From positions 1 to 64,000 of the forward strand of contig DATBLC010000141.1 in NCBI GenBank assembly GCA_036555515.1: 64,000 nt of DNA, in the 5' to 3' direction. Made by a program: the position numbers and the translations under genes. Source of the DNA: DATACQ01 sp036555515 (GTDB taxonomy: Bacteria > Desulfobacterota > Binatia > UBA9968). Each line of letters opens with the position of its first letter. Within the stretch, counting starts at the first letter, position 1. The notes under the pieces were generated by a model. That model was not told the origin of the DNA. It saw only the letters and a list, made by a program, of their open reading frames with translations, and did not search any database. This document shows positions 6,975 through 16,934 of this stretch, piece after piece.

Positions 6975-8322
6975 GGGTCATCTCACCGATCAGGTCGTAT
7001 TCTAGGGCTTGAGTAATTTTAACGTCAGCCAGTGTTCCGGCCGACGGCTTGCTATATCCGTTGGCATCGGCGCCGGTTATGTAAACGACACCGTCGACTT
7101 CCGGTGCATGCGCCTGGGTTCGTCCGTGGAGTTGTTGGGTTTCGGCGTCAGCGCCGCACATCATAACGCGCTGTATCGTGCCAATCAAGGCTTCGTTCTT
7201 GTTTCTGGAGATTTCCGCCTGGAGGTCCATGACTTCCTGCCAGCGCCTTTCGATTTCCTCGGCGGGAAGCCTATTTTCGAGCTTGGCGGCCGCGGTGCCC
7301 TCCTCATCCGAATACTTGAAGACCCCGAGGCGCTCGAAGCCGGTTTCTTCAACAAAGTCCAAGAGTTGTTTAAAATCCGCCTCGGTTTCTCCGGGAAAGC
7401 CGACAATCAAAGAGGTCCTAAGGGTCAGTCCAGGGATGGCCGCGCGCAATTTTTGCACCGTTTCACGCACGGCGCTGCCGCTTTTTCCGCGGCGCATGCG
7501 CTGCAATATGGCGCGGCTCACATGCTGGAAGGGGATGTCCAAATAGCTGCAGATCTTGTTACTATCACGGATGAGCTCTAACAGCGCTCCGTCAAGGTAA
7601 TTAGGATAGGCATATAGCAATCTGATCCAAATAACGTCCGGGACCTGATCGAGGTCTCTGAGCAAGCCGTAGAGCGTCGTGCCGTCCTTGCGGTCGCGAC
7701 CATAGGCCGTGAGGTCCTGGGCGATGAGATTGATTTCCTTGACACCGCCTTGGGCCAAGAGTTCGGCTTCTCTAATAATCGAATCGATGGACCGGCTGCG
7801 GTGCGGGCCACGCAGCTCGGGGATGATGCAAAAAGCGCATTTGTGATCGCAACCCTCTGAGACTTTGAGATACGCGGTATAGGGTGGCGTCGAGCGCAAG
7901 CGCGGCGTCACATGGTCGTAGAGATAAGAAGGCAGGCCGACGAATTGACGGCGGCTCTGGTCGGCTTCATGCTGGCGCAGAATCTCGGCGATTCGCGGCA
8001 CCTCGCCGGTACCGATAAAGAAGTCGACTTCCGGCAGTTCTTTGGCAAGTTCGTCCGAATAGCGTTGAGACAAGCAGCCCGCGACTATGAGTTTTTTGAC
8101 TTTGCCCTCGTCTTTCAAGCGCCCGATTTCCAGAATGGTATCGATGGATTCGGCCTTGGCGGCATCGATAAAACCACAGGTATTTACGAGCACGACGTCG
8201 GCGCCGGCAGGTTCGTCCACGACGTCAAAGTTGTCTTGCCTGAGCAGCCCGGCCATTACTTCAGAGTCCACCAGATTGCGTGCGCAACCGAGGCTGACGA
8301 TATTGATTTTTTGCTTGTTCAC
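6967..8322 (-). CDS. rimO: Ribosomal protein S12 methylthiotransferase RimO
   Basis: 451-residue radical-SAM methylthiotransferase. N-terminal domain with SLGCARNLVDSE (Cys13) plus Cys49 and Cys83 for one iron-sulfur cluster. The radical-SAM site GCDHKCAFC (Cys158, 162, 165) binds the second cluster. A C-terminal TRAM-like RNA-binding region is expected. The SLGCARN start and SYLDIPFQH-type text fit RimO, which modifies an Asp of ribosomal protein S12, better than MiaB. GTG start overlaps the lolA stop by four bases (GTGA). Confidence 0.95.
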   Translation of the reverse strand: MNKQKINIVSLGCARNLVDSEVMAGLLRQDNFDVVDEPAGADVVLVNTCGFIDAAKAESIDTILEIGRLKDEGKVKKLIVAGCLSQRYSDELAKELPEVDFFIGTGEVPRIAEILRQHEADQSRRQFVGLPSYLYDHVTPRLRSTPPYTAYLKVSEGCDHKCAFCIIPELRGPHRSRSIDSIIREAELLAQGGVKEINLIAQDLTAYGRDRKDGTTLYGLLRDLDQVPDVIWIRLLYAYPNYLDGALLELIRDSNKICSYLDIPFQHVSRAILQRMRRGKSGSAVRETVQKLRAAIPGLTLRTSLIVGFPGETEADFKQLLDFVEETGFERLGVFKYSDEEGTAAAKLENRLPAEEIERRWQEVMDLQAEISRNKNEALIGTIQRVMMCGADAETQQLHGRTQAHAPEVDGVVYITGADANGYSKPSAGTLADVKITQALEYDLIGEMTHV

Positions 8323-9017
8323 TGTCCAAGTTCCACGACGTCGGCGCCGTTGGGAATTTGCAGCAGGAAGAGCGAGTCCTTAAGGCCAACGCCTTTGCGC
8401 ATCTGTGAAAACTGCAGAGTGGTCAAATTGCCGGCGCCGTCGCGCACGTTAACCCAGAGGATGTCCGAACTATTCTTACTGACGCCCATCTCGATATCAC
8501 TGTACCCGCCCGCGTCTGCCTTGGGCACCAGGCGCAGGATATTCTGGCTTTCCTGCGTGGCTTTCAATGTCGCGTCGAAATCCTTCTTGAGATTACCCAG
8601 CCCGAGTAAGAAAGAAAGCGGAATATCGGTCCGAAAGGCATTCTTGAGCGGGCTCTTGATGATTTGATTCTGTTCGGGCTGGTAAAAATAGAGGTGTTTG
8701 CCATCGGCCAGGACAAACTGGTCCTTCGGCGTATCGTAGCGCCAGAGCATTTTGCCAGGGCGTTTAAAGGACAATTTCCCCCAGGCTTTGAGCGACCGGT
8801 TGAGCGTTTTTACTTCGGTTTCCTGGCGAAAGTCGGCGACGAAATCTGTAGTCGCATCGTAATTTCGCTGCAGCCGATCGACCACGGCGTCCGCGCCGCC
8901 ATTCTCCGCCGCCTGCAGCGGAATACCCCCTGTCGCGGCACCAATCATGAGCCAGAACCAGCCACGGATCAAAGCGAGCCGGATTTTAGTCTTCGATTTT
9001 CCTCGCATAAACTTCAC
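8319..9017 (-). CDS. lolA: Outer-membrane lipoprotein carrier protein LolA
   Basis: A 232-residue periplasmic chaperone that carries lipoproteins from LolCDE to the outer membrane. N-terminal signal peptide; the core has LQRNYDATTDFVADFRQ, GKLSFKRPGKMLWRYDTP and LADGKHLYFYQPEQNQ, typical LolA strands. The GTG at 9017 overlaps ftsK by 32 bases; an in-frame ATG at 9008 is an equally plausible start. Downstream coupling to rimO is by GTGA overlap. Confidence 0.92.
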   Translation of the reverse strand: MKFMRGKSKTKIRLALIRGWFWLMIGAATGGIPLQAAENGGADAVVDRLQRNYDATTDFVADFRQETEVKTLNRSLKAWGKLSFKRPGKMLWRYDTPKDQFVLADGKHLYFYQPEQNQIIKSPLKNAFRTDIPLSFLLGLGNLKKDFDATLKATQESQNILRLVPKADAGGYSDIEMGVSKNSSDILWVNVRDGAGNLTTLQFSQMRKGVGLKDSLFLLQIPNGADVVELGQ

Positions 9018-11226
9018 GCGGCTTGGCGCCGTCGGCGGGACCGACCACTCCGTCCCTTTCCATCTGTTCGATCATGCGCGCCGCACGATTGTATCCTACC
9101 CGTAATCTACGCTGAATCATAGAGATGGAGGCCTGCTGGGTTTCAGAGACTATGGCAACCGCCTGGTCGTACATCTCGTCATCTATTTCGTCGGCCGCCG
9201 CCGCTTCAAAATCTTTTTTGATTTCAAAAACTTCGGGCCGGTATTGGGGCCGAGCCTGCTGCTTGATGAAGGTCATGACTCTACGCACATCCTGATCCGA
9301 CACGAAGGCGCCGTGCACCCGCGTCAGACGTGCGGTGCCCGGCGGCAGATACAATAAATCGCCATTGCCCAGGAGCCGTTCGGCGCCGATGGAATCGAGA
9401 ATGGTGCGAGAATCGACTCGAGAGGTCACTTGAAATGAAATCCGCGCTGGGAAGTTGGCTTTGATGAGCCCGGTAATGACATCGACGGAGGGGCGCTGGG
9501 TAGCGAGGATCAAATGAATCCCGGCGGCCCGGGCTTTTTGCGCCAGGCGCGTGATGTATTCTTCGATGTCTCGGCCCACGGTCATCATCAGGTCCGCAAG
9601 TTCGTCAATGACGATGACGATTCGCGGCAGGTGCTCATGCAGCAGCGGCGCGTCTTTAGCGAGGTTGCCGCCGATCTCACTGCCATCCTCGCTCGGCTCT
9701 GCATCCCTAAGTTCAACTACCGGCTTTCGCGCCCCTTCTTTCTCAATGGTGCGGTTATAACTGTCGATATTACGCGCGCCTTTGTCTCTCATCAGACGGT
9801 AGCGCCTGTCCATTTCGTCCATCGCCCAGAAAAGCGCGGCGGCCGCTTTCTTCGGGTCGGTAACGACGGGCACGAGCAGGTGTGGAATATCCTCGTACAC
9901 CGTGAGTTCGAGCATCTTTGGGTCCACCATGATGAATTGGACGTCCTGCGGCGTCGATTTGAAAAGGATGCTCAGAATCATGGCATTGATGGACACTGAT
10001 TTTCCCGTGCCAGTAGCGCCGGCCACCAAAAGATGGGGCATACGGCCAAGATCGGTGACAAATGGTGCGCCGCCGATATCTTTGCCCAGCGCGAGGGTTA
10101 TGTTGGAGTCGGCGCTTTGATAGGCCTGACTTTCGATTACTTCGCGCAGACAGACGGTTTCCCGGCGCGCATTGGGGATTTCAATGCCGACCACGGACTC
10201 CCCGGGAATCGGCGCCAGTATCCGCACGCTCACCGCGCGCAGCGCCATGGCGAGGTCATCCGCCAATGTAACGATCCGCCGCACTTTGACGCCCGGCGCC
10301 GGTTTGAACTCGTACATGGTGATAACCGGCCCTGGGCGCACCGCGGTGACCTCGCCGTCGACGCCGAAGTCGGCGAGTTTCTTTTGTAGAATCAAAGAGT
10401 TGGCGTGGAGTGTCTCTTTGTCGAGCTTGAACGGTTCAACTTGCGGCTGATCGAGCAAGTCGAGTGGCGGCAGTTTGTAGCCCTCGCTCATCTCGGGTAG
10501 TTTGTATTGTTCCTGCGGCGCCACCGTTTTCTTGGCGATTCTTTTGGCTGGCTCGGGCTTGGGCTCTTCTTTGACGACAATGGGCGGCGGCGTGTAATCC
10601 GGCCGCTCTTTTCTGAGATTTTCGCCTTTGCGCTTCTCGCTCTTTTCGCGCAATGTCCTGAGGTGCTGATTGATGACTGGGAATATAGAGTTTTTGAGCG
10701 CCAAAGAATGCCTGCACGCGCGTTGCCAGATTTCGAGCAGCGAATATTGGGTGAGGAGCATCACCGAAAGCAGCAGTGAAACCAGCGTGATCAAGGTTGC
10801 GCTGATACGGCCGAACCAGGGCACCAGCATGGTTTCTTTGAGAAAGCCGCCCAAGATACCGCCGGCGTCGCGGGCGTTTTCTGAATCGATGAAAAGGCTA
10901 ATTAGCACGGCGACGCTGATGAAAAAGACGCCATAGCCAAGAATTTTTCCGAGCGGGACCGCCTTGAAACTCGGCTGAAATAGTTTGTAAGCCGATAGTC
11001 CTAAAAATGCCGGCAACAAATAGGCGGTGAGGCCAAGTCCCTGCAGTAACATATCTGCCAGATAGGCACCCACGAAACCGCCCCAATTGTGGGTGCTCGC
11101 CAATCCAGACGGGGTGTTAAATGACCGGTCGCGCATGTCATAGGTGAACAGACTGACCAATATCAACAGCGCGATGAAGGAGATCACCACGGCCCAGATT
11201 TCGCGATTGAGTCGTCCTTTTTCCAT
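8986..11226 (-). CDS. ftsK: DNA translocase FtsK/SpoIIIE
   Basis: 746 residues. Four hydrophobic segments in the first ~165 residues anchor it at the division septum. A short Pro/Lys-rich linker (about 190-250) is much shorter than in E. coli FtsK. The motor has Walker A GATGTGKS (403-410), a VIVIDELADLMM Walker B and an ATQRPSVDV segment. The C-terminal gamma winged-helix domain (SMIQRRLRVGYNRAARMIEQ split by no gap) recognises chromosome-orienting sequences. First gene of the ftsK-lolA-rimO-dksA run. Confidence 0.96.
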   Translation of the reverse strand: MEKGRLNREIWAVVISFIALLILVSLFTYDMRDRSFNTPSGLASTHNWGGFVGAYLADMLLQGLGLTAYLLPAFLGLSAYKLFQPSFKAVPLGKILGYGVFFISVAVLISLFIDSENARDAGGILGGFLKETMLVPWFGRISATLITLVSLLLSVMLLTQYSLLEIWQRACRHSLALKNSIFPVINQHLRTLREKSEKRKGENLRKERPDYTPPPIVVKEEPKPEPAKRIAKKTVAPQEQYKLPEMSEGYKLPPLDLLDQPQVEPFKLDKETLHANSLILQKKLADFGVDGEVTAVRPGPVITMYEFKPAPGVKVRRIVTLADDLAMALRAVSVRILAPIPGESVVGIEIPNARRETVCLREVIESQAYQSADSNITLALGKDIGGAPFVTDLGRMPHLLVAGATGTGKSVSINAMILSILFKSTPQDVQFIMVDPKMLELTVYEDIPHLLVPVVTDPKKAAAALFWAMDEMDRRYRLMRDKGARNIDSYNRTIEKEGARKPVVELRDAEPSEDGSEIGGNLAKDAPLLHEHLPRIVIVIDELADLMMTVGRDIEEYITRLAQKARAAGIHLILATQRPSVDVITGLIKANFPARISFQVTSRVDSRTILDSIGAERLLGNGDLLYLPPGTARLTRVHGAFVSDQDVRRVMTFIKQQARPQYRPEVFEIKKDFEAAAADEIDDEMYDQAVAIVSETQQASISMIQRRLRVGYNRAARMIEQMERDGVVGPADGAKPREVYARKIED

Positions 11227-11248
11227 AATTCACCGATAGTAAAACTAC

Positions 11249-11314
11249 GGTTCAAGGTTCAAGAGTTCAAAGTTTCGCTCATAAAATTCCGAATTCCTCC
11301 CTTGAACCTTGAAC
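11249..11314. repeat. 7-nt GTTCAA/TTGAAC array between ftsK and RNase J
   Basis: Left arm of GGTTCAA-type heptamers (11249-11272), an AT-rich centre, and a right arm TTGAACCTTGAAC (11302-11314) complementary to it. The arms can pair into one long imperfect hairpin. Same family as 37650-37743 and 38928-39012. Confidence 0.6.
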
Positions 11315-11388
11315 TAAGACGTTGCGGCTCGCCCTTCAGCCGCCGACGTTGCCGCAACGAGATTTCGTCGTGGCGTGACCGGCGCGGA

Positions 11389-13044
11389 TTACGTTTCGAT
11401 AATATACGAGAGCACCACCGGATGGCGCTCGAGCGTTTTCCTGAAGTAGCGCCTGAGCGCCTTGCGCACTTCTTCTTGCACTTCCGCCGGGTCGGTGCGC
11501 GTTTCCCGATTAATTTGGTTAAGCGTCTCGATGACAACCTTGCGCGCCTGTTCTAGCACCTCCTCGCTCTCTTCGGCCGCCATGAAGCCGCGCGTTATCA
11601 GATCCGGCCCGGCCACCAGCTCGCCCGATTGTTGATGGATCGCCATGACGGCGAGCACCATGCCGTCCTCCGACAAGTGGCGGCGGTCGCGGATCACCAC
11701 GTCGCCCACGTCGCCGACGCCTTTGCCGTCGACGAACACCCTGCCGACCTGCACCGGTTTGAGCTTGCGCGCGCCGTGCGCCGTTAACTCCAGGACGTCG
11801 CCGTCTTCCATGATGAAACAGTTTTCCTCTGGAATGCCGACGTCCTGGGCGAGCCGGCGGTGCCGCACTAGATGTCGATACTCGCCGTGAATCGGCACGA
11901 AGTAGCGTGGCCGAGTGAGTTGGAGCATGGTCTTCAGCTCCTCTTGGCTGGCGTGACCCGAGACATGGATCTCGGAGACCTTTTCATAATGAACTTCCGC
12001 GCCGCGCCGGTACAGGTGGTTGATGAGATTGGAGATGGTCTTCTCGTTACCAGGAATAAATTTCGACGACAGGATCACCGTGTCGCCAGGCACGACTTTG
12101 ATGGATTTATGGTCGTCCAGCGCTATGCGATGGAGCGCCGAAAGCGGTTCTCCCTGGCTGCCGGTGGTGAGAAACGTGAGCTGGTCGGCGGGAAGATCGT
12201 GCCAGCGTTCGCTCTCGGTCATGAAGGTGCGGGGCAAATTGAGGTAGCCTAGTTCGGCGGCCACCTGACTGTTCCGAATCATGCTGCGCCCACTCAGCAC
12301 CACGCGCCGGCCAAAGCGCTCGGAGATATCGATGACTTGCTGAATTCTGGGTATGCTCGATGAAAAAGTTGAGACCAAGACCTTGCCCGCGCTGTTCCCG
12401 ATGATCTGTTCGAGGGTCGTCCCCACGGCGCGTTCGGACGGCGTGTAACCCGCCCGCTCGACGTTGGTCGAATCGGAAAGCAGCAAGAGCACGCCCTTCT
12501 CGCCATAGGCGGCGAAGCGCTGGAAGTCGAACATCTCGCCTTCCATCGGAGTATTGTCGATCTTGAAGTCTCCTGTGTGCAGCACCGTGCCGATGGGCGT
12601 TTCAATCGCCAGGGCGAGGCAGTCCATCAAACTATGGGTGACGCGAATGCCTTCGACTTGAAAGGGGGCGATCTGCCAAGGCTGTCCCGCCGTAATCTCC
12701 CGGGTATCGGCGCTGTCTTCCAGATCATGCTCCCTCAGCTTGTTGGCGAGCAATCCCAATGTAAGGCGGGTGCCAAAGATCGGCACGTCGAGATGCCTGA
12801 GAACAAACGGTAAAGCGCCCACGTGGTCTTCATGGGCGTGGGTGAGCACGATAGCTTTTAGCTTGTCTCTTTGTTCAAGCAAGTAACTAACATCGGGGAT
12901 CACCAAATCTATGCCCAGAAGGTCGGCGCCGGGAAACATGAGACCGCAATCTATGGCGATGGCGGCGTCGCCGTATTCGACGAGCATCATGTTGAGGCCG
13001 AATTCGCCGAGACCTCCAAGCGGAATGATTTTTATCGGGTCCAC
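11389..13044 (-). CDS. rnj: Ribonuclease J
   Basis: 551 residues, the normal size of RNase J. Metallo-beta-lactamase motif THAHEDH (His69, His71, Asp73, His74) binds two zinc ions. A beta-CASP region with VSGHASQEELKTML and PIHGEYRHL follows. The enzyme has 5' exonuclease and endonuclease activity in RNA decay and processing. Start is GTG (GTGGACCCG). A repeat-containing 160-base spacer separates it from ftsK. Confidence 0.95.
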   Translation of the reverse strand: MDPIKIIPLGGLGEFGLNMMLVEYGDAAIAIDCGLMFPGADLLGIDLVIPDVSYLLEQRDKLKAIVLTHAHEDHVGALPFVLRHLDVPIFGTRLTLGLLANKLREHDLEDSADTREITAGQPWQIAPFQVEGIRVTHSLMDCLALAIETPIGTVLHTGDFKIDNTPMEGEMFDFQRFAAYGEKGVLLLLSDSTNVERAGYTPSERAVGTTLEQIIGNSAGKVLVSTFSSSIPRIQQVIDISERFGRRVVLSGRSMIRNSQVAAELGYLNLPRTFMTESERWHDLPADQLTFLTTGSQGEPLSALHRIALDDHKSIKVVPGDTVILSSKFIPGNEKTISNLINHLYRRGAEVHYEKVSEIHVSGHASQEELKTMLQLTRPRYFVPIHGEYRHLVRHRRLAQDVGIPEENCFIMEDGDVLELTAHGARKLKPVQVGRVFVDGKGVGDVGDVVIRDRRHLSEDGMVLAVMAIHQQSGELVAGPDLITRGFMAAEESEEVLEQARKVVIETLNQINRETRTDPAEVQEEVRKALRRYFRKTLERHPVVLSYIIET

Positions 13045-13118
13045 TGATGCACCAGTTTTACAGGCACAGCTCCTGTTCGCGCATTTTCCAATCGTTTAAT
13101 AGGTTCAAGCTTTTTGAG

Positions 13119-13260
13119 CGATTGGAACGGCTTGAGTTACTTGAACCGGTTGCGCTCACTATTCAGTGCCCTTTGCCCTTCGACATGCTCGGTTCTTCGA
13201 CAGAGGCTCAGGATGGTGAGCGAAAGTCGAACCATGAGTTAGTCGAACCACGTTTTTTGC
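13119..13260. repeat. TTGAAC remnants plus REP palindrome at the plsC 3' end
   Basis: 13119-13147 has GGAAC/TTGAGT/TTGAAC units of the 9-nt type. From 13175 to about 13255 a REP-like string (CCTTCGACATGCTCGGTTC, then CGACAGAGGCTCAGGATG) runs into the plsC reading frame. Similar CTTCGA...GGCTCAGG units lie at 59205-59235, 61011-61120 and 61630-61700. Confidence 0.5.
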
Positions 13261-14010
13261 GGTCAAATCGTTCTTAACTCTGCCATCGAGATTGCTTGCA
13301 GCGCTGCTGTTGAGCGTGAGGTTTTTTTCAACAATCCGTCGTACTTCAGTAGACAGCGCGCGCAGCGACCCGTGCCGGTGCTCCGTCATTGGTATCGGGT
13401 CGCTGACATGGACCTCGACGATGCCCGAGCGCAGACGCCAGTCGCCCTTGGGCAGTATTCTGCCGCTCCCATTGATGGTCAGCGGCACGATTGACACGCC
13501 GGTTTTCGCCGCGAGTAAAAAGCCGCCGCGTTTGAACGGTAGCAGACGCCCGTCCGGGCTGCGCGTACCTTCGGGAAACACCACGACCGAGATCCCGCTT
13601 GCTATGCGGGCCGCGGCCTTTTTCAGACTGCCGAGCGCGCCGGTGCTGTCCCCCCGGTCCACGATGATATGTTTTCCGGCCCACATCGCCCAGCCAAAGA
13701 AAGGCACCCAAAGAAGCTCCTTTTTCGCGATCCAGCGCAATTGAAATTCGGGCAGGCTTTGCACCAACACTGGGATATCGATGTTGCTCTGGTGATTTAC
13801 CAAAAAGAGATATCGTTGCCGCCCGTCAAGGCGGCTTAGACCGCTGACTTTTATCGTGACTCCGCTCACGGCGAGGATCACCCAGGCCCAAAAACGGGTG
13901 ATGTGATACACATATTTGCCGTGGCGATCGAAGAGTCCTACGAGGATGGTCACCAGCGCCGCTGGCACCGTGACCGCCACGATCCCAGCCAACTTTAACA
14001 AATAGCGCAT
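13159..14010 (-). CDS. plsC: 1-acyl-sn-glycerol-3-phosphate acyltransferase
   Basis: 283 residues. Hydrophobic N-terminus (about 1-55), then the acyltransferase motif NHQSNID (HX4D: His73, Asp78), a GKHIIVDRGD block, and FPEGTR (145-150). It transfers an acyl chain to lysophosphatidic acid at the cytoplasmic membrane, making phosphatidic acid. The last ~30 residues (from about NVVRLTHGS) are encoded by a REP-type repeat, so the C-terminus has probably been extended by repeat insertion and may be unstructured. Confidence 0.93.
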   Translation of the reverse strand: MRYLLKLAGIVAVTVPAALVTILVGLFDRHGKYVYHITRFWAWVILAVSGVTIKVSGLSRLDGRQRYLFLVNHQSNIDIPVLVQSLPEFQLRWIAKKELLWVPFFGWAMWAGKHIIVDRGDSTGALGSLKKAAARIASGISVVVFPEGTRSPDGRLLPFKRGGFLLAAKTGVSIVPLTINGSGRILPKGDWRLRSGIVEVHVSDPIPMTEHRHGSLRALSTEVRRIVEKNLTLNSSAASNLDGRVKNDLTAKNVVRLTHGSTFAHHPEPLSKNRACRRAKGTE

Positions 14011-14309
14011 CAGGGTCGAATGTGCTTTGCTTGGAACGCAACTTTAAAACGCAGATTTATCTTAATTAACGGTGGTCGAAAAAGCAATAAAACAGGCTGA
14101 GCCGTTGGTCCCCAGCTCTTGAAATTAGTGTCAATAAAGTGATTTTGTATCTCGCATGCGGCAGCGGAATCGGAATAATTTACTTTGAGCCGTATAGTTA
14201 TCCTGAGTTGGCCTTTATCCCCGCGCATTGACCAAGTCGGGATGCGGACGTCGCCCGATTGCTTCTTAGTAAATCGGCGATTCTTTTTGGCGCGGCGCAG
14301 GGTAGTAAC

Positions 14310-15587
14310 ATGATGACGAAAGAAGATAACCAACTTCTAACCCAAACGGGGCGTGGCACACCGGCCGGCGAGTTGCTGCGCCGGTACTGGCAACCCGTTA
14401 GTCTTTCCGAAGAGCTGCCGCCGGGGTCTTGGCCCCTAAAGACGACAATTCTTGGCGAAAATCTCGCCCTATTCCGCGATGAGAATGGGCACGCCGGCCT
14501 GCTAGGTATCCACTGTTCTCACCGGGGAACCGATCTGAGCTACGGGCGAGTCGAAAACGGCGGGCTTAGGTGCCTCTATCATGGTTGGCTCTACGACATT
14601 CACGGGCGCTGTCTGGAACAGCCCGGAGAACCGCGCGGCGGTGAGCACCGGGACAATATTCGCCATCTCGCGTATCCCTGCACGGAGGCGGGCGGAGTAA
14701 TTTTCACCTACATGGGACCCGGCCAACCGCCGTTGTTTCCCAATTATGATTTTCTAAAGGCGCCGCCCGATCATCTCTACGTCTCGAAAATCTTCCATGA
14801 GTGCAATTACCAGCAGGCCAACGAAGGTAATATCGATCCGGTCCACCTCTCCTTTCTCCATCGTTTTTTGGAAAAGCGCGACGACGAATATCGCGGCGTA
14901 CGCGGCGCCGGCGAGTCTCATTACAACTTGGTGGCTCGAAATATCGCGCCGACCATCGACGTCGAGCTGACCGACTTCGGCGTGCGCATCTACACGACAA
15001 GGAAGTTGGAAGGTGATAAAAAATATTTGCGCGTCTCGTACTTCATCCTGCCCAACTTGAGCGCCTTCCCCGGGCAAACCGGCGGGGAGGGCTATTCGGT
15101 GAACTGGCATGTGCCGATCGACGATACGCATCACTGGAAGTATACGTTCGTCTACAGCTCGAAGGAGGCGCTGCAAAAAGAGGCGGTAAGCCGGGAACGC
15201 TCTGAGCTAACACCCAGCTACCGGCTGGTGCGCAACGAAGCCAATCGTTACCTTCAGGACCGGGAAGCCATGAAGACGCATACCTATGCGGGCATGGGCG
15301 CCGGCTTTCAGGCTCATGACGCCTTTGCCACGGCGAGCCAAGGCGCAATCCAGGACCGTACCGAAGAGAATCTAGTTTCTTCGGACAAGGCGATCGTCGC
15401 AGCGCGAAAGCTCCTGGAAAAAGCCATTAGGGACGTCCAGGCCGGGCGCGAACCGCCGCATGTCGTTAGGACTCCGGATCAAAACCGGTTTCCTCATCTG
15501 CTGGTGGTCTCCGATATGATTTCTGATAACAGCGATTGGAAGGAATACACAAAAAATTTGGAAATGGAAGCGAGGGCAAGGCTCTGA
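14310..15587 (+). CDS. Rieske [2Fe-2S] aromatic-ring oxygenase, large subunit (1)
   Basis: About 425 residues of the phthalate-4,5-dioxygenase/vanillate-demethylase type. Rieske cluster ligands are Cys69-x-His71 (HCSHRG) and Cys88-x2-His91 (CLYHGW). The mononuclear iron site is NEGNIDPVHLSFLH (Asp, His, His). The upstream in-frame extension to 14259 has no ribosome site; the fifth Rieske gene (54366) starts at the equivalent of 14310/14313, so this start is used. Needs an electron-supplying reductase, which is not nearby. The next gene overlaps its end. Closest relative here is 54366-55631. Confidence 0.9.
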   Translation: MMTKEDNQLLTQTGRGTPAGELLRRYWQPVSLSEELPPGSWPLKTTILGENLALFRDENGHAGLLGIHCSHRGTDLSYGRVENGGLRCLYHGWLYDIHGRCLEQPGEPRGGEHRDNIRHLAYPCTEAGGVIFTYMGPGQPPLFPNYDFLKAPPDHLYVSKIFHECNYQQANEGNIDPVHLSFLHRFLEKRDDEYRGVRGAGESHYNLVARNIAPTIDVELTDFGVRIYTTRKLEGDKKYLRVSYFILPNLSAFPGQTGGEGYSVNWHVPIDDTHHWKYTFVYSSKEALQKEAVSRERSELTPSYRLVRNEANRYLQDREAMKTHTYAGMGAGFQAHDAFATASQGAIQDRTEENLVSSDKAIVAARKLLEKAIRDVQAGREPPHVVRTPDQNRFPHLLVVSDMISDNSDWKEYTKNLEMEARARL

Positions 15588-16771
15588 GTCAAAGATTGCG
15601 ATTGGGAATCGCCGGCCTGGGCGTGGCGAGCACGCAAATTCTGCCGCCCATTTCAAAGTTGCCGTTTATTGAAATCACCGGCGCCGCTGACACGCGGGCG
15701 GACGCCGTGGCGAAGTTTCGTGAGCAGTATAAGGCTGAGGGATATGCGAGCATTGAAGACCTTTGCGCTAGCTCAAATGTCGATGCCGTATATATCGCCA
15801 CGCCGAATTTGCTGCACGCCGAGCATGCCATCACCGCCGCGCAACACAAGAAACATATCATCGTCGAAAAGCCGATGGCGATGACTCTTGCGGAGTGCGA
15901 CGCGATGAACGAAGCGGCGGAGAAGCACGGCGTCAAGCTCCTTTGCGGCCACACCCATAGTTTCGATCCGCCGATCCGCAAGATTCGCCAGATCGTGAAA
16001 AGCGGCGAGCTGGGAAAGCTCCGCATGATCAACACCTGGAACTACAACGAGTTCATGTACCGGCCGCGCATGAAGCACGAGTTGGCCATGACTCGCGGGG
16101 CCGTCCTCAATCAGGGGCCGCATCAAGTCGATATCGTGCGCCTCATCGGTGGCGGCATGGTCCGGAGCGTGCGCGCCATGACCGGCGTCTGGGACAAAGC
16201 GCGCGAGTGGGAAGGCAGCTACACCTGCTATCTCGAATTTGCCGACGGCACGCCCGCGACGCTTGTCTATAGCGGCTACGGTTTCTTCGACACCGCTGAA
16301 TTATTCGACTGGATCGGCGAAGGCGGACAGCACAGAGCGCCGGAAACGAATCTGGATGTCCGGAAGAAACTGCGCGAAGTGACGAGCGCCGAAGATGAAG
16401 AGCAGCTAAAGGAAGGCATGCGCTTCGGCGGACGACGCGAAGGTGAATTCAGCCATGTTTGGAGCGGCGAGCGCAAGCAGCCATTTTTTGGTTTTACCAT
16501 GATAAGCTGCGAGCGGGGCGATATTCGGCAGACGCCGGACGGCCTAAAAATTTACGGTGAAACGGAGCAGCGCGAGGTCAAGTTGCCTTCGGGAAGCCGC
16601 GGCCGCGAAGCGGAGGCGGAAGAATTGTACGACGCCGTGGTGAAGGGCCGGCAGGTATTTCACGGCGGCCGTTGGGGCGCGGCGACGCTGGAGGTCTGCC
16701 TGGCGATGCTCGAATCGGCGCAAGAACGAAAAGAAATTTTTTTATCGCGCCAGGTGCCGAGTCCGGAATAG
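15536..16771 (+). CDS. Gfo/Idh/MocA-family oxidoreductase
   Basis: NAD(P)-dependent dehydrogenase with Rossmann start RLGIAGLGVAS, IATPNLLHAEHA, the family signature EKPMAMT, and HTHSFDPPIRKIR. Cytoplasmic; substrate unknown, often a sugar, inositol or aryl-aldehyde-type ligand. The listed TTG at 15536 overlaps the Rieske gene by 52 bases; the true start is probably nearer 15584-15596 (CTG or TTG), just before the Rossmann strand, since the first ~18 residues look non-homologous. Translationally coupled to the Rieske gene, suggesting consecutive steps on one substrate. Confidence 0.88.
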   Translation: MEGIHKKFGNGSEGKALSQRLRLGIAGLGVASTQILPPISKLPFIEITGAADTRADAVAKFREQYKAEGYASIEDLCASSNVDAVYIATPNLLHAEHAITAAQHKKHIIVEKPMAMTLAECDAMNEAAEKHGVKLLCGHTHSFDPPIRKIRQIVKSGELGKLRMINTWNYNEFMYRPRMKHELAMTRGAVLNQGPHQVDIVRLIGGGMVRSVRAMTGVWDKAREWEGSYTCYLEFADGTPATLVYSGYGFFDTAELFDWIGEGGQHRAPETNLDVRKKLREVTSAEDEEQLKEGMRFGGRREGEFSHVWSGERKQPFFGFTMISCERGDIRQTPDGLKIYGETEQREVKLPSGSRGREAEAEELYDAVVKGRQVFHGGRWGAATLEVCLAMLESAQERKEIFLSRQVPSPE

Positions 16772-16934
16772 CAATTCAGTTCAGTATAGAGCTCGGAGTT
16801 CGGGGTCTGGAGGTCAACCCAACAGCGTTCAAAACTCGCGCCAAGCTGGAAGCTCATGTTCGCCAGTAACCTATTCGCTCTTACTAGGATTGAGGATGGC
16901 GCGTCTGTTCGTAGATTTTAAAGGGGAGTGAAAA

